In this document: in pieces, positions 42,713 to 53,666 of the stretch | Layout: each line of letters opens with the position of its first letter | Position numbering within the stretch: the first letter of the stretch is position 1 | Assembly: GCF_014395785.1 (NCBI RefSeq) | Contig: NZ_CP060713.1 | Location: forward strand, 3,190,501 to 3,254,500 | Direction: 5' to 3' | DNA: 64,000 nt | Source of the DNA: Nocardioides mesophilus | GTDB taxonomy: Bacteria; Actinomycetota; Actinomycetes; Propionibacteriales; Nocardioidaceae | Notes under the pieces: generated by a model | Database searches by the model: none | The model's input: the letters and a program-made list of their open reading frames with translations, nothing else | Told to the model about the DNA's origin: nothing | Translations under genes and position numbers: made by a program

Positions 42713-43082
42713 GGCGGTTGACTCCTTGTCGTCAGTTCGTGAGCGGCCGGCTGGGTGAAGTCGGACCTGCCCCTTAACACTCTCGTTGACAGCGTTCGGT
42801 CGTTTTAAACGCCTTGTCGAGAACCGTCCCGCCCCTTGGTCTGCTGGCGGGTGTCGGTGGATGGTCCCGAGCAGGTCCGACAGACCTGCTGGCCGGTGAC
42901 AGTCTCCAGAGTGGCAAGAGATCGAGGACAGATCAACCCTTTCGGGTGGTCAGTTCCGTCACAACCCGCCGGGGGAGGCCCGGTCCGGAATGACAAAGCC
43001 GCAGGTCACGGGGCGTTCCGGGCACCCGGGACCGGTGGCGGCGAAGTTCCGCCGCGACACGCCGGGTGCGTACGATCGAGCC
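42713..43082. promoter_or_regulatory. Intergenic region between whiB1 and the 43083 gene
   Basis: 370 nt without a supported gene. It is locally AT-rich near 42775-42812, holding an imperfect palindrome CGTTT-T-AAACG (42801-42811) and TTGACA on the plus strand at 42785-42790. A perfect 8-bp stem-loop AGCAGGTC/GACCTGCT lies at 42870-42890. The right end carries the TACGAT -10 box of the next gene. The length suggests a long regulated whiB1 leader or promoter. Confidence 0.5.
43071..43076 (+). promoter_or_regulatory. -10 box (TACGAT) of the 43083 gene
   Basis: TACGAT ends 6 nt before the GTG at 43083, predicting a leaderless mRNA. Confidence 0.55.
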
Positions 43083-43502
43083 GTGACCGAGCACCCTACG
43101 CCCGCCTCCCCTCCGTCCGGCACCGGGGGAGGGCGCATGCCCACGGCCCTGCTGGTCGCGGCCGCGGTGGCCGCGGTCGAGGCGCTGCTGCTGGCCGTCT
43201 ACGGGGTCGCCGAGCTGGTGGCGCTGTCCGGCGACCGGCTGACGATGGGGCTCTCGACCTCGGTCTTCTTCCTGGGGTACGCCGCCGGCCTCGCCTTCTG
43301 CGCCTGGGCGGTCACCCGGGGCAGCTCCTGGGCGCGTGCTCCGATCGTGCTCGCGCAGCTCATCCAGCTCGGCGTGGCCTGGAGCTTCCGGGGCGGCAGC
43401 TCGACGCCGCTCTCGGTGCTGCTGGCCGTCCTCGCCCTCGTGGTGCTCGCCGGGCTGCTGCACCCGGCCTCGATCGCGGCGCTCGACGACGCCGAGCGCT
43501 GA
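43083..43502 (+). CDS. Small four-helix membrane protein, function unknown
   Basis: 139 residues from GTG 43083. After a Pro/Gly-rich leader come four hydrophobic segments (ALLVAAAVAAVEALLLAVYGV, LSTSVFFLGYAAGLAFCAWAV, RAPIVLAQLIQLGVAWSF, PLSVLLAVLALVVLAGLL) and a short charged tail (IAALDDAER). Similar short membrane proteins are widespread in actinobacteria without assigned role. Convergent with sigF, 15 nt between stops. Confidence 0.72.
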   Translation: MTEHPTPASPPSGTGGGRMPTALLVAAAVAAVEALLLAVYGVAELVALSGDRLTMGLSTSVFFLGYAAGLAFCAWAVTRGSSWARAPIVLAQLIQLGVAWSFRGGSSTPLSVLLAVLALVVLAGLLHPASIAALDDAER

Positions 43503-43517
43503 GGCCGGCAGTCTCGC

Positions 43518-44324
43518 TCAGACCCCGCTGGTCGGCTCCGCGAGCTGCTCACGCAGCTGGGCGAGCGTGCGGGCGAGGAGCCGCGAGACGTGCATCTGCG
43601 AGATACCGATCTCGGCGGCGATCTGGGACTGGGTCATCCCCTTGAAGAAGCGCAGCATCAAGATGTGCTTCTCCCGCGGGTCGAGCGACTCCAGCAATGG
43701 CTTGATCGTCTCGCGGTTCTCCACGTGCTCGAGCGCCTCGTCGTCTGAGCCGATCACGTCGATCATGCTCAGCGCGCTGTCGTCGCTGGAGTCCGGCGCG
43801 TCCAGGGAGAGCGTGGAGTAGGCGTTCGCCGACTCCAGGCCCTCGATGATCTCCTCGTCGGAGACGCCGACCTTGCGTGCCAGCTCGCTGACCGTGGGGG
43901 AGCGGCCGAGCTGCTGGGTGAGCTCCGCGGTCGCCGCGGTGATCGTGATCCGCAGCTCCTGGAGTCGCCGAGGCACCCGGATCGCCCAGCCGCGGTCGCG
44001 GAAGTGTCGCTTGATCTCGCCCACGATGGTCGGGGTGGCGTACGTGGAGAACTCCACGCCGCGCTCGATGTCGAACCGGTCCACGGCCTTGATCAGGCCG
44101 ATGGTGCCGACCTGGAGCAGGTCGTCGAAGGGCTCGCCGCGGTTCAGGAAGCGCCGGGCGAAGTGCTCGACCAGCGGCAGGTGCAGACGAACCAGCTGGT
44201 CGCGCAACGAGGACCGTTCGGCCTCGGAGACGTCGGGATCGGCCAGCTGGGCGAACAGCGCCGCGCTCCGTGCGCGCACCCGGGCCAGGTCCTCGCCACC
44301 GGACGTGGTCATCGACCTGCTCAC
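43518..44324 (-). CDS. sigF: SigF/SigB-type RNA polymerase sigma factor
   Basis: 268 residues. Region 2 (RRFLNRGEPFDDLLQVGTIGLIKAVDRF, in two parts around the linker; FSTYATPTIVGEIKRHFRD), region 3 (LGRSPTVSELARKVGVS) and region 4 (MTQSQIAAEIGISQMHVSRLL) are canonical for SigF of mycobacteria and SigB/F of Bacillus. GTG 44324 overlaps the anti-sigma stop as GTGA; ATG at 44312 is an alternative start. Of the three sigma factors of this class in the window it is the only one with an anti-sigma partner in its operon, and it is clearly diverged from the other two. Confidence 0.93.
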   Translation of the reverse strand: MSRSMTTSGGEDLARVRARSAALFAQLADPDVSEAERSSLRDQLVRLHLPLVEHFARRFLNRGEPFDDLLQVGTIGLIKAVDRFDIERGVEFSTYATPTIVGEIKRHFRDRGWAIRVPRRLQELRITITAATAELTQQLGRSPTVSELARKVGVSDEEIIEGLESANAYSTLSLDAPDSSDDSALSMIDVIGSDDEALEHVENRETIKPLLESLDPREKHILMLRFFKGMTQSQIAAEIGISQMHVSRLLARTLAQLREQLAEPTSGV

Positions 44325-44704
44325 TCGACGTCGGTGGTGCTGCGGGAGAGCCGGATGGTGAGCCGGTCGCCGTCGACCTCGGCCGAGACCGTGCTGGTCA
44401 GCGCGGCCAGCACCGTCCAGGCGAACCCGTCACGGCTCGGCTGCCGCGGCTCGTCGCACTCCGCGGTGACCGCCACGACCAGGCTGCGTTCGCCGAGCTC
44501 GAAGGAGCAGGTCAGGTCGCTGCCGGTGCGGGCCTGGGGGAGCACCATCGCGCAGGCCTCGTCCACGGCGATCCGCAGATCCTCGATGTCGTCGAGGGTG
44601 AAGTCGAGCCGGGCGGCGAGGCCGGCGGTGGCCGTGCGCAGCACTGCCAGGAAGGCGCTGTCCGCCGGGATCCTGAGCTGCACGTCGGGGTGGATGTCCA
44701 CCAC
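44321..44704 (-). CDS. rsbW: RsbW/UsfX-type anti-sigma factor
   Basis: 127 residues with a HATPase-like (GHKL) fold: helix LDFTLDDIEDLRIAVDEACA, strands LTCSFELGERSLVVAVTAE, and terminal GDRLTIRLSRS. The usual N-box Asn that binds magnesium-ATP is not seen in the sequence VDEACAMVLPQA, so kinase activity may be weak or absent, as reported for mycobacterial UsfX-like proteins. It would hold SigF inactive until a STAS antagonist intervenes. Translation is coupled to sigF. The start is one of two tandem GTG codons, with GGAGGG upstream. Confidence 0.87.
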   Translation of the reverse strand: MVDIHPDVQLRIPADSAFLAVLRTATAGLAARLDFTLDDIEDLRIAVDEACAMVLPQARTGSDLTCSFELGERSLVVAVTAECDEPRQPSRDGFAWTVLAALTSTVSAEVDGDRLTIRLSRSTTDVE

Positions 44705-44725
44705 GTCCTACCCTCCCATCGTCAC

Positions 44726-44759
44726 GATGGGGCCGGACGCGGGTGCGCCCGACCCCATC
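44726..44759 (-). terminator. Stem-loop terminator after sodN
   Basis: GATGGGG (44726-44732) pairs with CCCCATC (44753-44759), extended by partial GC pairing inside. It lies downstream of sodN and upstream of rsbW on the same strand. Confidence 0.6.
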
Positions 44760-44850
44760 GGAGCCGTACCTTACCGAGACGTCGTCCCGGAGTCTTTCAT
44801 GACCTGCCCCCGGGTGACCGCATCGACGCGGCTGCCCGTGGTGCTGCTGC

Positions 44851-45252
44851 TCAGGCCTTCTTGGTCTCCCAGAAGATCTCGGAGATCTCCGCGATCTTGG
44901 CGAGCAGCTGGTCGGCTGCGTCGGCGTCCATCGTGCCCTTGGTGCCCGAGGCGCCGGCCAGCTTGGTGGCCTCGTTGAACAGGGTGTGCAGCTGCGGGTA
45001 CTTCTCGAAGTGCGGCGGCTTGAAGTAGTCGGTCCACAGCACCCACAGGTGGTGCTTCACGAGCTCGGAGCGCTGCTCCTTGATGAGCACGGCGCGGGTG
45101 CGGAAGTCGGGGTCGTCGCTGTCGGCCACCTTGGCGATGATCGCCTTGACCGACTCGGCCTCGATGCGGGCCTGGGCGGGGTCGTAGACCCCACACGGGA
45201 GGTCGCAGTGGGCGTGGACGTCAACGGTGCGTGCGAAGAGTCGCGCGAGCAT
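44851..45252 (-). CDS. sodN: Nickel superoxide dismutase precursor
   Basis: 133 residues from ATG 45252 (GAAAGGA upstream). The nickel hook HCDLPCGVYDP begins at His 15; the first 14 residues (MLARLFARTVDVHA) form the leader that must be removed so that the His amino group can bind nickel. The rest is the helical NiSOD core (IEAESVKAIIAK, HHLWVLWTDYFKPPHFEKYP). It converts superoxide to O2 and H2O2 in the cytoplasm. The processing peptidase gene sodX is divergent, 137 nt away. A TAGTGT -10 lies at 45318-45323. Confidence 0.96.
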   Translation of the reverse strand: MLARLFARTVDVHAHCDLPCGVYDPAQARIEAESVKAIIAKVADSDDPDFRTRAVLIKEQRSELVKHHLWVLWTDYFKPPHFEKYPQLHTLFNEATKLAGASGTKGTMDADAADQLLAKIAEISEIFWETKKA

Positions 45253-45389
45253 GCGGTGGTCCTTTCTCTGGTGCGGTCTGGTCGTGCTGGTGCGGTCGTG
45301 CCGGGACACCACCTGCGACACTACTCCGGCGCCGGGGCCTGCCCGTGGGTGGTGCGAACGGGGCCCCGTCGTCGGAAAGGACGTTACCC

Positions 45390-45845
45390 ATGCCCGACCG
45401 GTCCACGCCCTCCGGCAGCGGCCGACGGCTCGGCCTGGCCCGCGTGCACGGGCGGTCGATGGAGCCGACGCTGCACGAGGGCGACCGGCTCGTGGTGCTG
45501 CACGGCGCGCGGCCCCGGGTCGGCCGGCTGGCCGTCGTACGCCTGCCCGGGGAGGTGCTGGCCGTCAAGCGCGTCACCCGGCGCGAGCCGAGCGGTTGGT
45601 GGGTGGAGCGGGACAACCCGCGTGAAGGCGTCGACTCCTGGTCCGTGGGTGCGGTCCCGGACGCCGACGTGCTGGCCGTGGTGCTGCTGCGGGTGTGGTC
45701 GCCGGACCCGTCCCGACCGGGACACGTCGGGCGGGTCGCGGCGGTGACGGGGGTGACGGCGGTGGCGGCGTCGCTCGCGGCGCTGGCCGCGGCACGGTGC
45801 TGGTGTCGCCTGCGCCACATCCGGACGCGACCCCGGTCCGGCTGA
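45390..45845 (+). CDS. sodX: Nickel-type superoxide dismutase maturation protease SodX
   Basis: 151 residues. A signal-peptidase-like fold with the nucleophile Ser in VHGRSMEPTLHEGDRL and the general-base Lys in VLAVKRVTRRE. The C-terminus has a weakly hydrophobic stretch (VAAVTGVTAVAASLAALAAARC). ATG 45390 follows GGAAAGGA. It is expected to trim the 14-residue SodN leader and expose His 15. Its divergent pairing with sodN is a standard actinobacterial arrangement. Confidence 0.92.
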   Translation: MPDRSTPSGSGRRLGLARVHGRSMEPTLHEGDRLVVLHGARPRVGRLAVVRLPGEVLAVKRVTRREPSGWWVERDNPREGVDSWSVGAVPDADVLAVVLLRVWSPDPSRPGHVGRVAAVTGVTAVAASLAALAAARCWCRLRHIRTRPRSG

Positions 45846-45968
45846 CGCGGGCTGTGGCAGACTGCGAGAACTCGGGAGATCCCCGCTCTTCTCCGCCGTC
45901 CTTCTCACCCCACCGCCGGTGAGGACCGACCGCGACGCGCTGTCACCCGAGACAGGAAGGGCGACCTC

Positions 45969-47183
45969 ATGGTTGCATCGACTTCGATGACCGACTCTCC
46001 GCTGCCCCCCGAGCCCGCCGCCGCCGGTGCCGACGACGCCGTCTTCGCGCTGCACCGGGGCGGCAAGATGGAGATCGCCTCCACGGTGCCGCTGGCCGGC
46101 CCCGACGACCTGTCGATGGCCTACACGCCCGGGGTCGCCCGGGTCTGCGAGGCCATCGCCGCGGACCCCGCCCGTGCCGCGGACCTCACCTGGGTGTCGA
46201 ACACCGTCGCGGTGGTCACCGACGGGACGGCCGTGCTGGGCCTGGGCGACATCGGTCCGGCCGCGGCGATGCCGGTCATGGAGGGCAAGGCGGTGCTGTT
46301 CAAGCAGTTCGGCGGCGTCGACGCCGTACCCCTCTGCCTGGCCACCACCGACACCGACGAGATCGTCGACACCGTGGTCCGGCTGGCCCCGAGCTTCGGC
46401 GGGGTGAACCTCGAGGACATCTCCGCGCCGCGCTGCTTCGAGATCGAGGAGCGGCTCAAGGCGCTGCTCGACATCCCGGTCTTCCACGACGACCAGCACG
46501 GTACGGCGGTGGTGGTGCTCGCCGCGCTCGAGAACGCCCTGCGGATCACTGGCCGCCGGCACGCCGACACCCGGGTGGTCATCTCCGGGGCCGGCGCCGC
46601 GGGGGTCGCCGTCGCGAAGATCCTGCTCGCCGCCGGGGTCACCGACCTCGCCGTGACCGACCGCCGCGGCGTGCTGCACTCCGCCCGCGGCGACCTCACC
46701 CCGGTCAAGCAGGCGCTCGCCGAGCAGACCGCGGACCGCACCGGACGCACCGGCGACCTGGCGGCGGTGATGGCCGGCGCCGACGTCTACATCGGCGTCT
46801 CCGGGGGGACGGTGCCGGAGGAGGTGGTCGCCTCGATGGCCGAGGACGCGATCGTCTTCGGGCTCGCCAACCCGAACCCGGAGGTGCACCCCGACGTCGC
46901 GCACCGGCACGCGCGGGTGGTGGCCACCGGGCGCTCCGACTTCCCGAACCAGATCAACAACGTGCTGGCGTTCCCCGGCATCTTCCGCGGCGCCTTCGAC
47001 GTCCGGGCCAGCAGCATCACCGAAGGGATGAAGCTGGCCGCCGCCGAGGCGCTCGCCGCCCTGGTGGGCGAGGAGCTGAGCGAGGACCACATCATCCCCT
47101 CGCCGTTCGACGCCCGGGTCGCGCCCGCGGTCGCCTCGGCCGTCGCGGAGGCCGCCCGTCGTGACGGCGTCGCGCGCCGCTGA
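45969..47183 (+). CDS. NAD(P)-dependent malic enzyme
   Basis: 404 residues, the short bacterial form without a phosphotransacetylase domain. Motifs: SMAYTPGVARVCEAIA (catalytic Tyr), KAVLFKQFGGVDAVP (catalytic Lys), NLEDISAPRCFEIEERL (metal-binding Glu and Asp), FHDDQHGTAVVVLAAL, and Rossmann-fold GAGAAGVAVAKIL. It decarboxylates malate to pyruvate with NAD or NADP, linking the TCA cycle to pyruvate. AGGAAGGG lies upstream of the ATG. Coenzyme preference cannot be told. Confidence 0.94.
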   Translation: MVASTSMTDSPLPPEPAAAGADDAVFALHRGGKMEIASTVPLAGPDDLSMAYTPGVARVCEAIAADPARAADLTWVSNTVAVVTDGTAVLGLGDIGPAAAMPVMEGKAVLFKQFGGVDAVPLCLATTDTDEIVDTVVRLAPSFGGVNLEDISAPRCFEIEERLKALLDIPVFHDDQHGTAVVVLAALENALRITGRRHADTRVVISGAGAAGVAVAKILLAAGVTDLAVTDRRGVLHSARGDLTPVKQALAEQTADRTGRTGDLAAVMAGADVYIGVSGGTVPEEVVASMAEDAIVFGLANPNPEVHPDVAHRHARVVATGRSDFPNQINNVLAFPGIFRGAFDVRASSITEGMKLAAAEALAALVGEELSEDHIIPSPFDARVAPAVASAVAEAARRDGVARR

Positions 47184-47184
47184 C

Positions 47185-47190
47185 TAGGGT
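47185..47190 (+). promoter_or_regulatory. -10 box (TAGGGT) of the 47197 gene
   Basis: TAGGGT starts 2 nt after the malic enzyme stop and ends 6 nt before the ATG at 47197, giving this gene its own leaderless promoter. Confidence 0.6.
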
Positions 47191-47196
47191 CGGGGC

Positions 47197-48165
47197 ATGT
47201 TCGCCGTCTACGCCGACAAGTTCTCCTCCGACGACCCGCTGTCCGCCCTCGTGGTGGGCGAGCGGCCCGATCCCGAGGTTCCGGCCGGCTGGACCGCCGT
47301 ACGGGTCAAGGCTGCCTCGCTCAACCACCACGACCTGTGGTCGCTGCGCGGCGTCGGGCTGCGCGAGGAGGCGCTGCCGATGATCCTCGGCTGCGACGCC
47401 GCCGGGCTCGACGAGCAGGGCAACGAGGTGGTCGTGCACGCCGTGATCAGCGACCCGGCCTGGAGCGGGGACGAGACGTTGGACCCGAAGCGGTCGCTGC
47501 TCTCCGAGCGCTACCAGGGCACGTTCGCCGACACGGTGGTCGTGCCCAAGGGCAACGTCGTGCCCAAGCCGGCGTCGCTGTCGTTCGAGGAGGCGGCCTG
47601 CCTGCCGACCGCGTGGCTGACCGCGTACCGGATGCTCTTCGTGCAGGGCGGCCTGAAGCCGGGCGACTCCGTGCTGGTCCAGGGCGCCGGCGGCGGGGTG
47701 GCGACCGCGCTGATCACGCTGGCGCGCGCCGGTGGCCTGCGCGTCTTCGCGACCAGCCGCGACGAGGCGAAGCGGCAGCGGGCCCTGGAGATCGGGGCCC
47801 ACGAGGTCTTCGAGTCCAACGCGCGGCTGCCCCGCCGGGTCGACGCCGTCATGGAGACGGTGGGCAAGGCCACCTGGTCGCACTCGGTGAAGTCGCTGCG
47901 CCCCGGCGGCACGCTGGTGATCAGCGGCACGACCAGCGGACCGGACGTCGCCAACGCCGAGCTCACCCGCGTCTTCTTCCTGCAGCTGAAGATCGTCGGG
48001 TCGACGATGGGCACCCGCGGCGAGCTCGCCTCGCTGGTGGAGATGCTCGACACCACCGGCACGAAGCCCTTGGTGCACGACGTGCTGCCGATGGAGCGGG
48101 CCAGCGAGGGGTTCGCCGCGATGGCCCAGGGCGACGTCTTCGGCAAGGTCGTCTTCACCCGCTGA
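47197..48165 (+). CDS. Zinc-independent medium-chain oxidoreductase (quinone oxidoreductase-like)
   Basis: 322 residues. The GroES-like half (AVRVKAASLNHHDLWSLRGV, MILGCDAAGLDEQGNEV) and the Rossmann half (VLVQGAGGGVATALITLARAGG, FATSRDEAKRQRALEIGAHEVF) are complete. The catalytic Cys/His zinc set of alcohol dehydrogenases is not evident and the tail GDVFGKVVFTR is typical of quinone-oxidoreductase-like MDR proteins. NADPH is the probable cofactor. Substrate unknown. The repeat arrays begin 46 nt after its stop. Confidence 0.88.
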   Translation: MFAVYADKFSSDDPLSALVVGERPDPEVPAGWTAVRVKAASLNHHDLWSLRGVGLREEALPMILGCDAAGLDEQGNEVVVHAVISDPAWSGDETLDPKRSLLSERYQGTFADTVVVPKGNVVPKPASLSFEEAACLPTAWLTAYRMLFVQGGLKPGDSVLVQGAGGGVATALITLARAGGLRVFATSRDEAKRQRALEIGAHEVFESNARLPRRVDAVMETVGKATWSHSVKSLRPGGTLVISGTTSGPDVANAELTRVFFLQLKIVGSTMGTRGELASLVEMLDTTGTKPLVHDVLPMERASEGFAAMAQGDVFGKVVFTR

Positions 48166-48210
48166 CCTCCACCCCCACCCGACCGCCCCCACCCGACCCC
48201 ACCGACCCGC

Positions 48211-48389
48211 CGAGTCGGCGCATCTGCAGCCCGCGACCCCGTCGAGTCGGCGCATCTGCAGCGCGCAACCCCGCCGAGTCGGCGCATCTGCAGCCCGCGA
48301 CCCCGCCGAGTCGGCGCATCTGCAGCCTGCAACCCCGCCGAGTCGGCGCATCTGCAGCCTGCAACCCCGCCGAGTCGGCGCATCTGCAG
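48211..48389 (+). repeat. Left array: six 32-bp-spaced copies of a 19-bp core
   Basis: The identical core cgagtcggcgcatctgcag begins at 48211, 48243, 48275, 48307, 48339 and 48371, an exact 32-bp period. The 13-bp linkers are similar to one another (CCNGCRACCCCGY). The start of each core includes a near-palindrome GCCGA-G-TCGGC, and the end is the palindrome CTGCAG. A period of 32 bp is close to three helical turns, so all copies face the same side of the DNA. See the matching inverted array at 48566. Confidence 0.97.
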
Positions 48390-48565
48390 GTCGGCCAGGG
48401 CGGGTGCGCCTCCCATCGCTCTTGAGGCGAGGTAAAGAACAACGAGAGGGCGCAGTGGGCCCCTGTTGTTGCTGTTCTCGAGGGAATCGGGAGCAACGAG
48501 GGCGCACATGCCCACCGCTGCTCCGTAGGCACCGGCTGCAGGCGTTACCTGCTCAGCCGGGCGCG
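48390..48565. other. Central spacer between the two inverted arrays
   Basis: 176 nt that are not part of the repeats. No supported gene is seen. Two similar motifs, CAACGAGAGGGCGCA (from 48440) and CAACGAGGGCGCA (from 48494), occur as direct repeats, and the AAGAACAACG...TTGTTGCTGTTCT stretch can form an imperfect hairpin around 48436-48478. Confidence 0.7.
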
Positions 48566-48744
48566 CTGCAGATGCGCCGACTCGGCAGGCGGCAGCGCTG
48601 CGGTTGCGCCGACTCGGCAGGCGGGAGCGCTGCAGATGCGCCGACTCGGCAGGCGGCAGCGCTGCGGTTGCGCCGACTCGGCGGGTGGGAGCGCTGCGGT
48701 TGCGCCGACTCGGCGGGTGGGAGCGCTGCAGTTGCGCCGACTCG
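48566..48744 (-). repeat. Right array: six 32-bp-spaced copies in inverted orientation
   Basis: Cores of the reverse-complement type ctgcagatgcgccgactcg begin at 48566, 48598, 48630, 48662, 48694 and 48726, again exactly 32 bp apart. Copies 2, 4 and 5 read CTGCGGTTGC and copy 6 CTGCAGTTGC in the first half, while GCGCCGACTCG is invariant. The array is 179 bp, the same size as the left one. Confidence 0.97.
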
Positions 48745-48769
48745 GCGATGGGGTGAGGTGGGTGGTGCG

Positions 48770-48946
48770 TCAGTCGTCAGGGTCGTCGAGGCGCGCCAGC
48801 CAGGTGGCCAGTCGCTCGACGGGCGTCTCGAACTCGGGGTTCAGGTCCACGAACTCCTGCAGCCGGTCGGCGACCCACGCCAGGGTGACCTCCTCGTCAC
48901 CCCGGCGCTGCTCGAGCTCCTCGATCCCGCGGTCGGTGAAGTACAT
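48770..48946 (-). CDS. DUF6104 family small protein
   Basis: 58 residues, MYFTDRGIEELEQRRGDEEV at the start and then a helical, acidic protein ending in WLARLDDPDD. The opening and the ATWLARLDD ending match a small conserved actinobacterial family (DUF6104) that lies beside kgd in many genomes. Its stop is 26 bp beyond the right repeat array and its ATG is 24 bp beyond the kgd stop, so it is the last gene of the kgd transcript. Function unknown. Confidence 0.85.
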   Translation of the reverse strand: MYFTDRGIEELEQRRGDEEVTLAWVADRLQEFVDLNPEFETPVERLATWLARLDDPDD

Positions 48947-48970
48947 CGACTCAGTGCCTTGTCGTCGTGC

Positions 48971-52834
<3,864 letters not shown>

Positions 52835-53012
52835 GGCCTGAATCGCCTCTTCCGGTGAAACCTGGTGTCGAAACTCTAGGGTTGGGTGAACGGCTACCAG
52901 GCTAGTCCTTCGTGGCAACAGCGCGCAGTCGGGATCGCCCCCGGCACGTCGTCACCGGCGCGAGGGTGGTCAGGCTCACATGGAGCACCGTTCCTCCCGG
53001 AGGAGAAGGCCC

Positions 53013-53666
53013 GTGACCTACCCGTTGATCCACGGTCGCAGACGAGGGGGCGCACGGCTCCTGGTGGGCGCCGTGACCTTGCTCACCCTGGGTACGGCGG
53101 CCGCCTGCACCGGCAGCTCCTCCGGCCCGGAGGCGCAGCGCACGCCGACGCCGAGAGCGTCGACCCAGCCCGCCGCCACGCTCGCGCCCCGACCGGCCGC
53201 CGCGCAGGTCCGGGTCACCCGGGTCTCCGGCACGCTGCGCGCCCGGGACCGGAAGGCGCTCGAGGCCCGCGTCGGCAAGGTGGTGACCACCTACTTCGAC
53301 GACGCGTTCCTGGGCGGTGACTACCCCCGGTCGTCGTTCAAGGACGCCTTCGCCACCTTCTCCCCGGGCGCCCGCCGCGAGGCTCGCGGGGCTCGCGAGC
53401 TGCTGACCAACCAGCTTCTCGGCCCCACCACGGAGTCGGTGGTGCCGCGCGAGCAGACCGCCTACCTCTCGGTGCTCGCGCCGTTCGACGCCGCTGCCGG
53501 GGTCACCGCCCGCGTGCACCTGGTGTTCCTCGCCGAGCGGGGTGAGCGTGCCGATCGCACGGTCACCGTCGACGGGCGGCTGCTGCTGACCCGCAAGCCC
53601 TCGGGAGGATGGATGATCTTCGGCTACGACCTCAGCCGGTCGAGCACCGCCGGGGGTGCCGGGTGA
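53013..53666 (+). CDS. Putative lipoprotein, partner of the LCP protein
   Basis: 217 residues from GTG 53013, preceded by CCGGAGGAGAAGG. The signal peptide (RRRGGARLLVGAVTLLTLG) ends in TAAAC, a lipobox-like motif with the lipidated Cys near residue 32. A Thr/Pro-rich linker follows, then a compact domain (KALEARVGKVVTTYFDDAFLG, AYLSVLAPFDAAAGVTARVHLVFL, GWMIFGYDLSRS). Its stop overlaps the start of the LytR-CpsA-Psr gene, which suggests a joint role in cell-wall polymer attachment. Family not recognised. Confidence 0.75.
   Translation: MTYPLIHGRRRGGARLLVGAVTLLTLGTAAACTGSSSGPEAQRTPTPRASTQPAATLAPRPAAAQVRVTRVSGTLRARDRKALEARVGKVVTTYFDDAFLGGDYPRSSFKDAFATFSPGARREARGARELLTNQLLGPTTESVVPREQTAYLSVLAPFDAAAGVTARVHLVFLAERGERADRTVTVDGRLLLTRKPSGGWMIFGYDLSRSSTAGGAG

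Noticed and set aside
48482-48487. GGGAAT as a second SigR promoter
   Set aside because: No GTT follows at 18 or 19 nt.
48211-48744. CRISPR array
   Set aside because: The distance between cores is only 13 bp and these linkers are themselves similar, the two halves are inverted to each other, and no cas gene is present.
48160-48760. Cys/Arg-rich reading frames through the repeats
   Set aside because: They are translations of the 32-bp repeats in several frames, have no ribosome-binding sites, and change frame with each unit because 32 is not a multiple of three.
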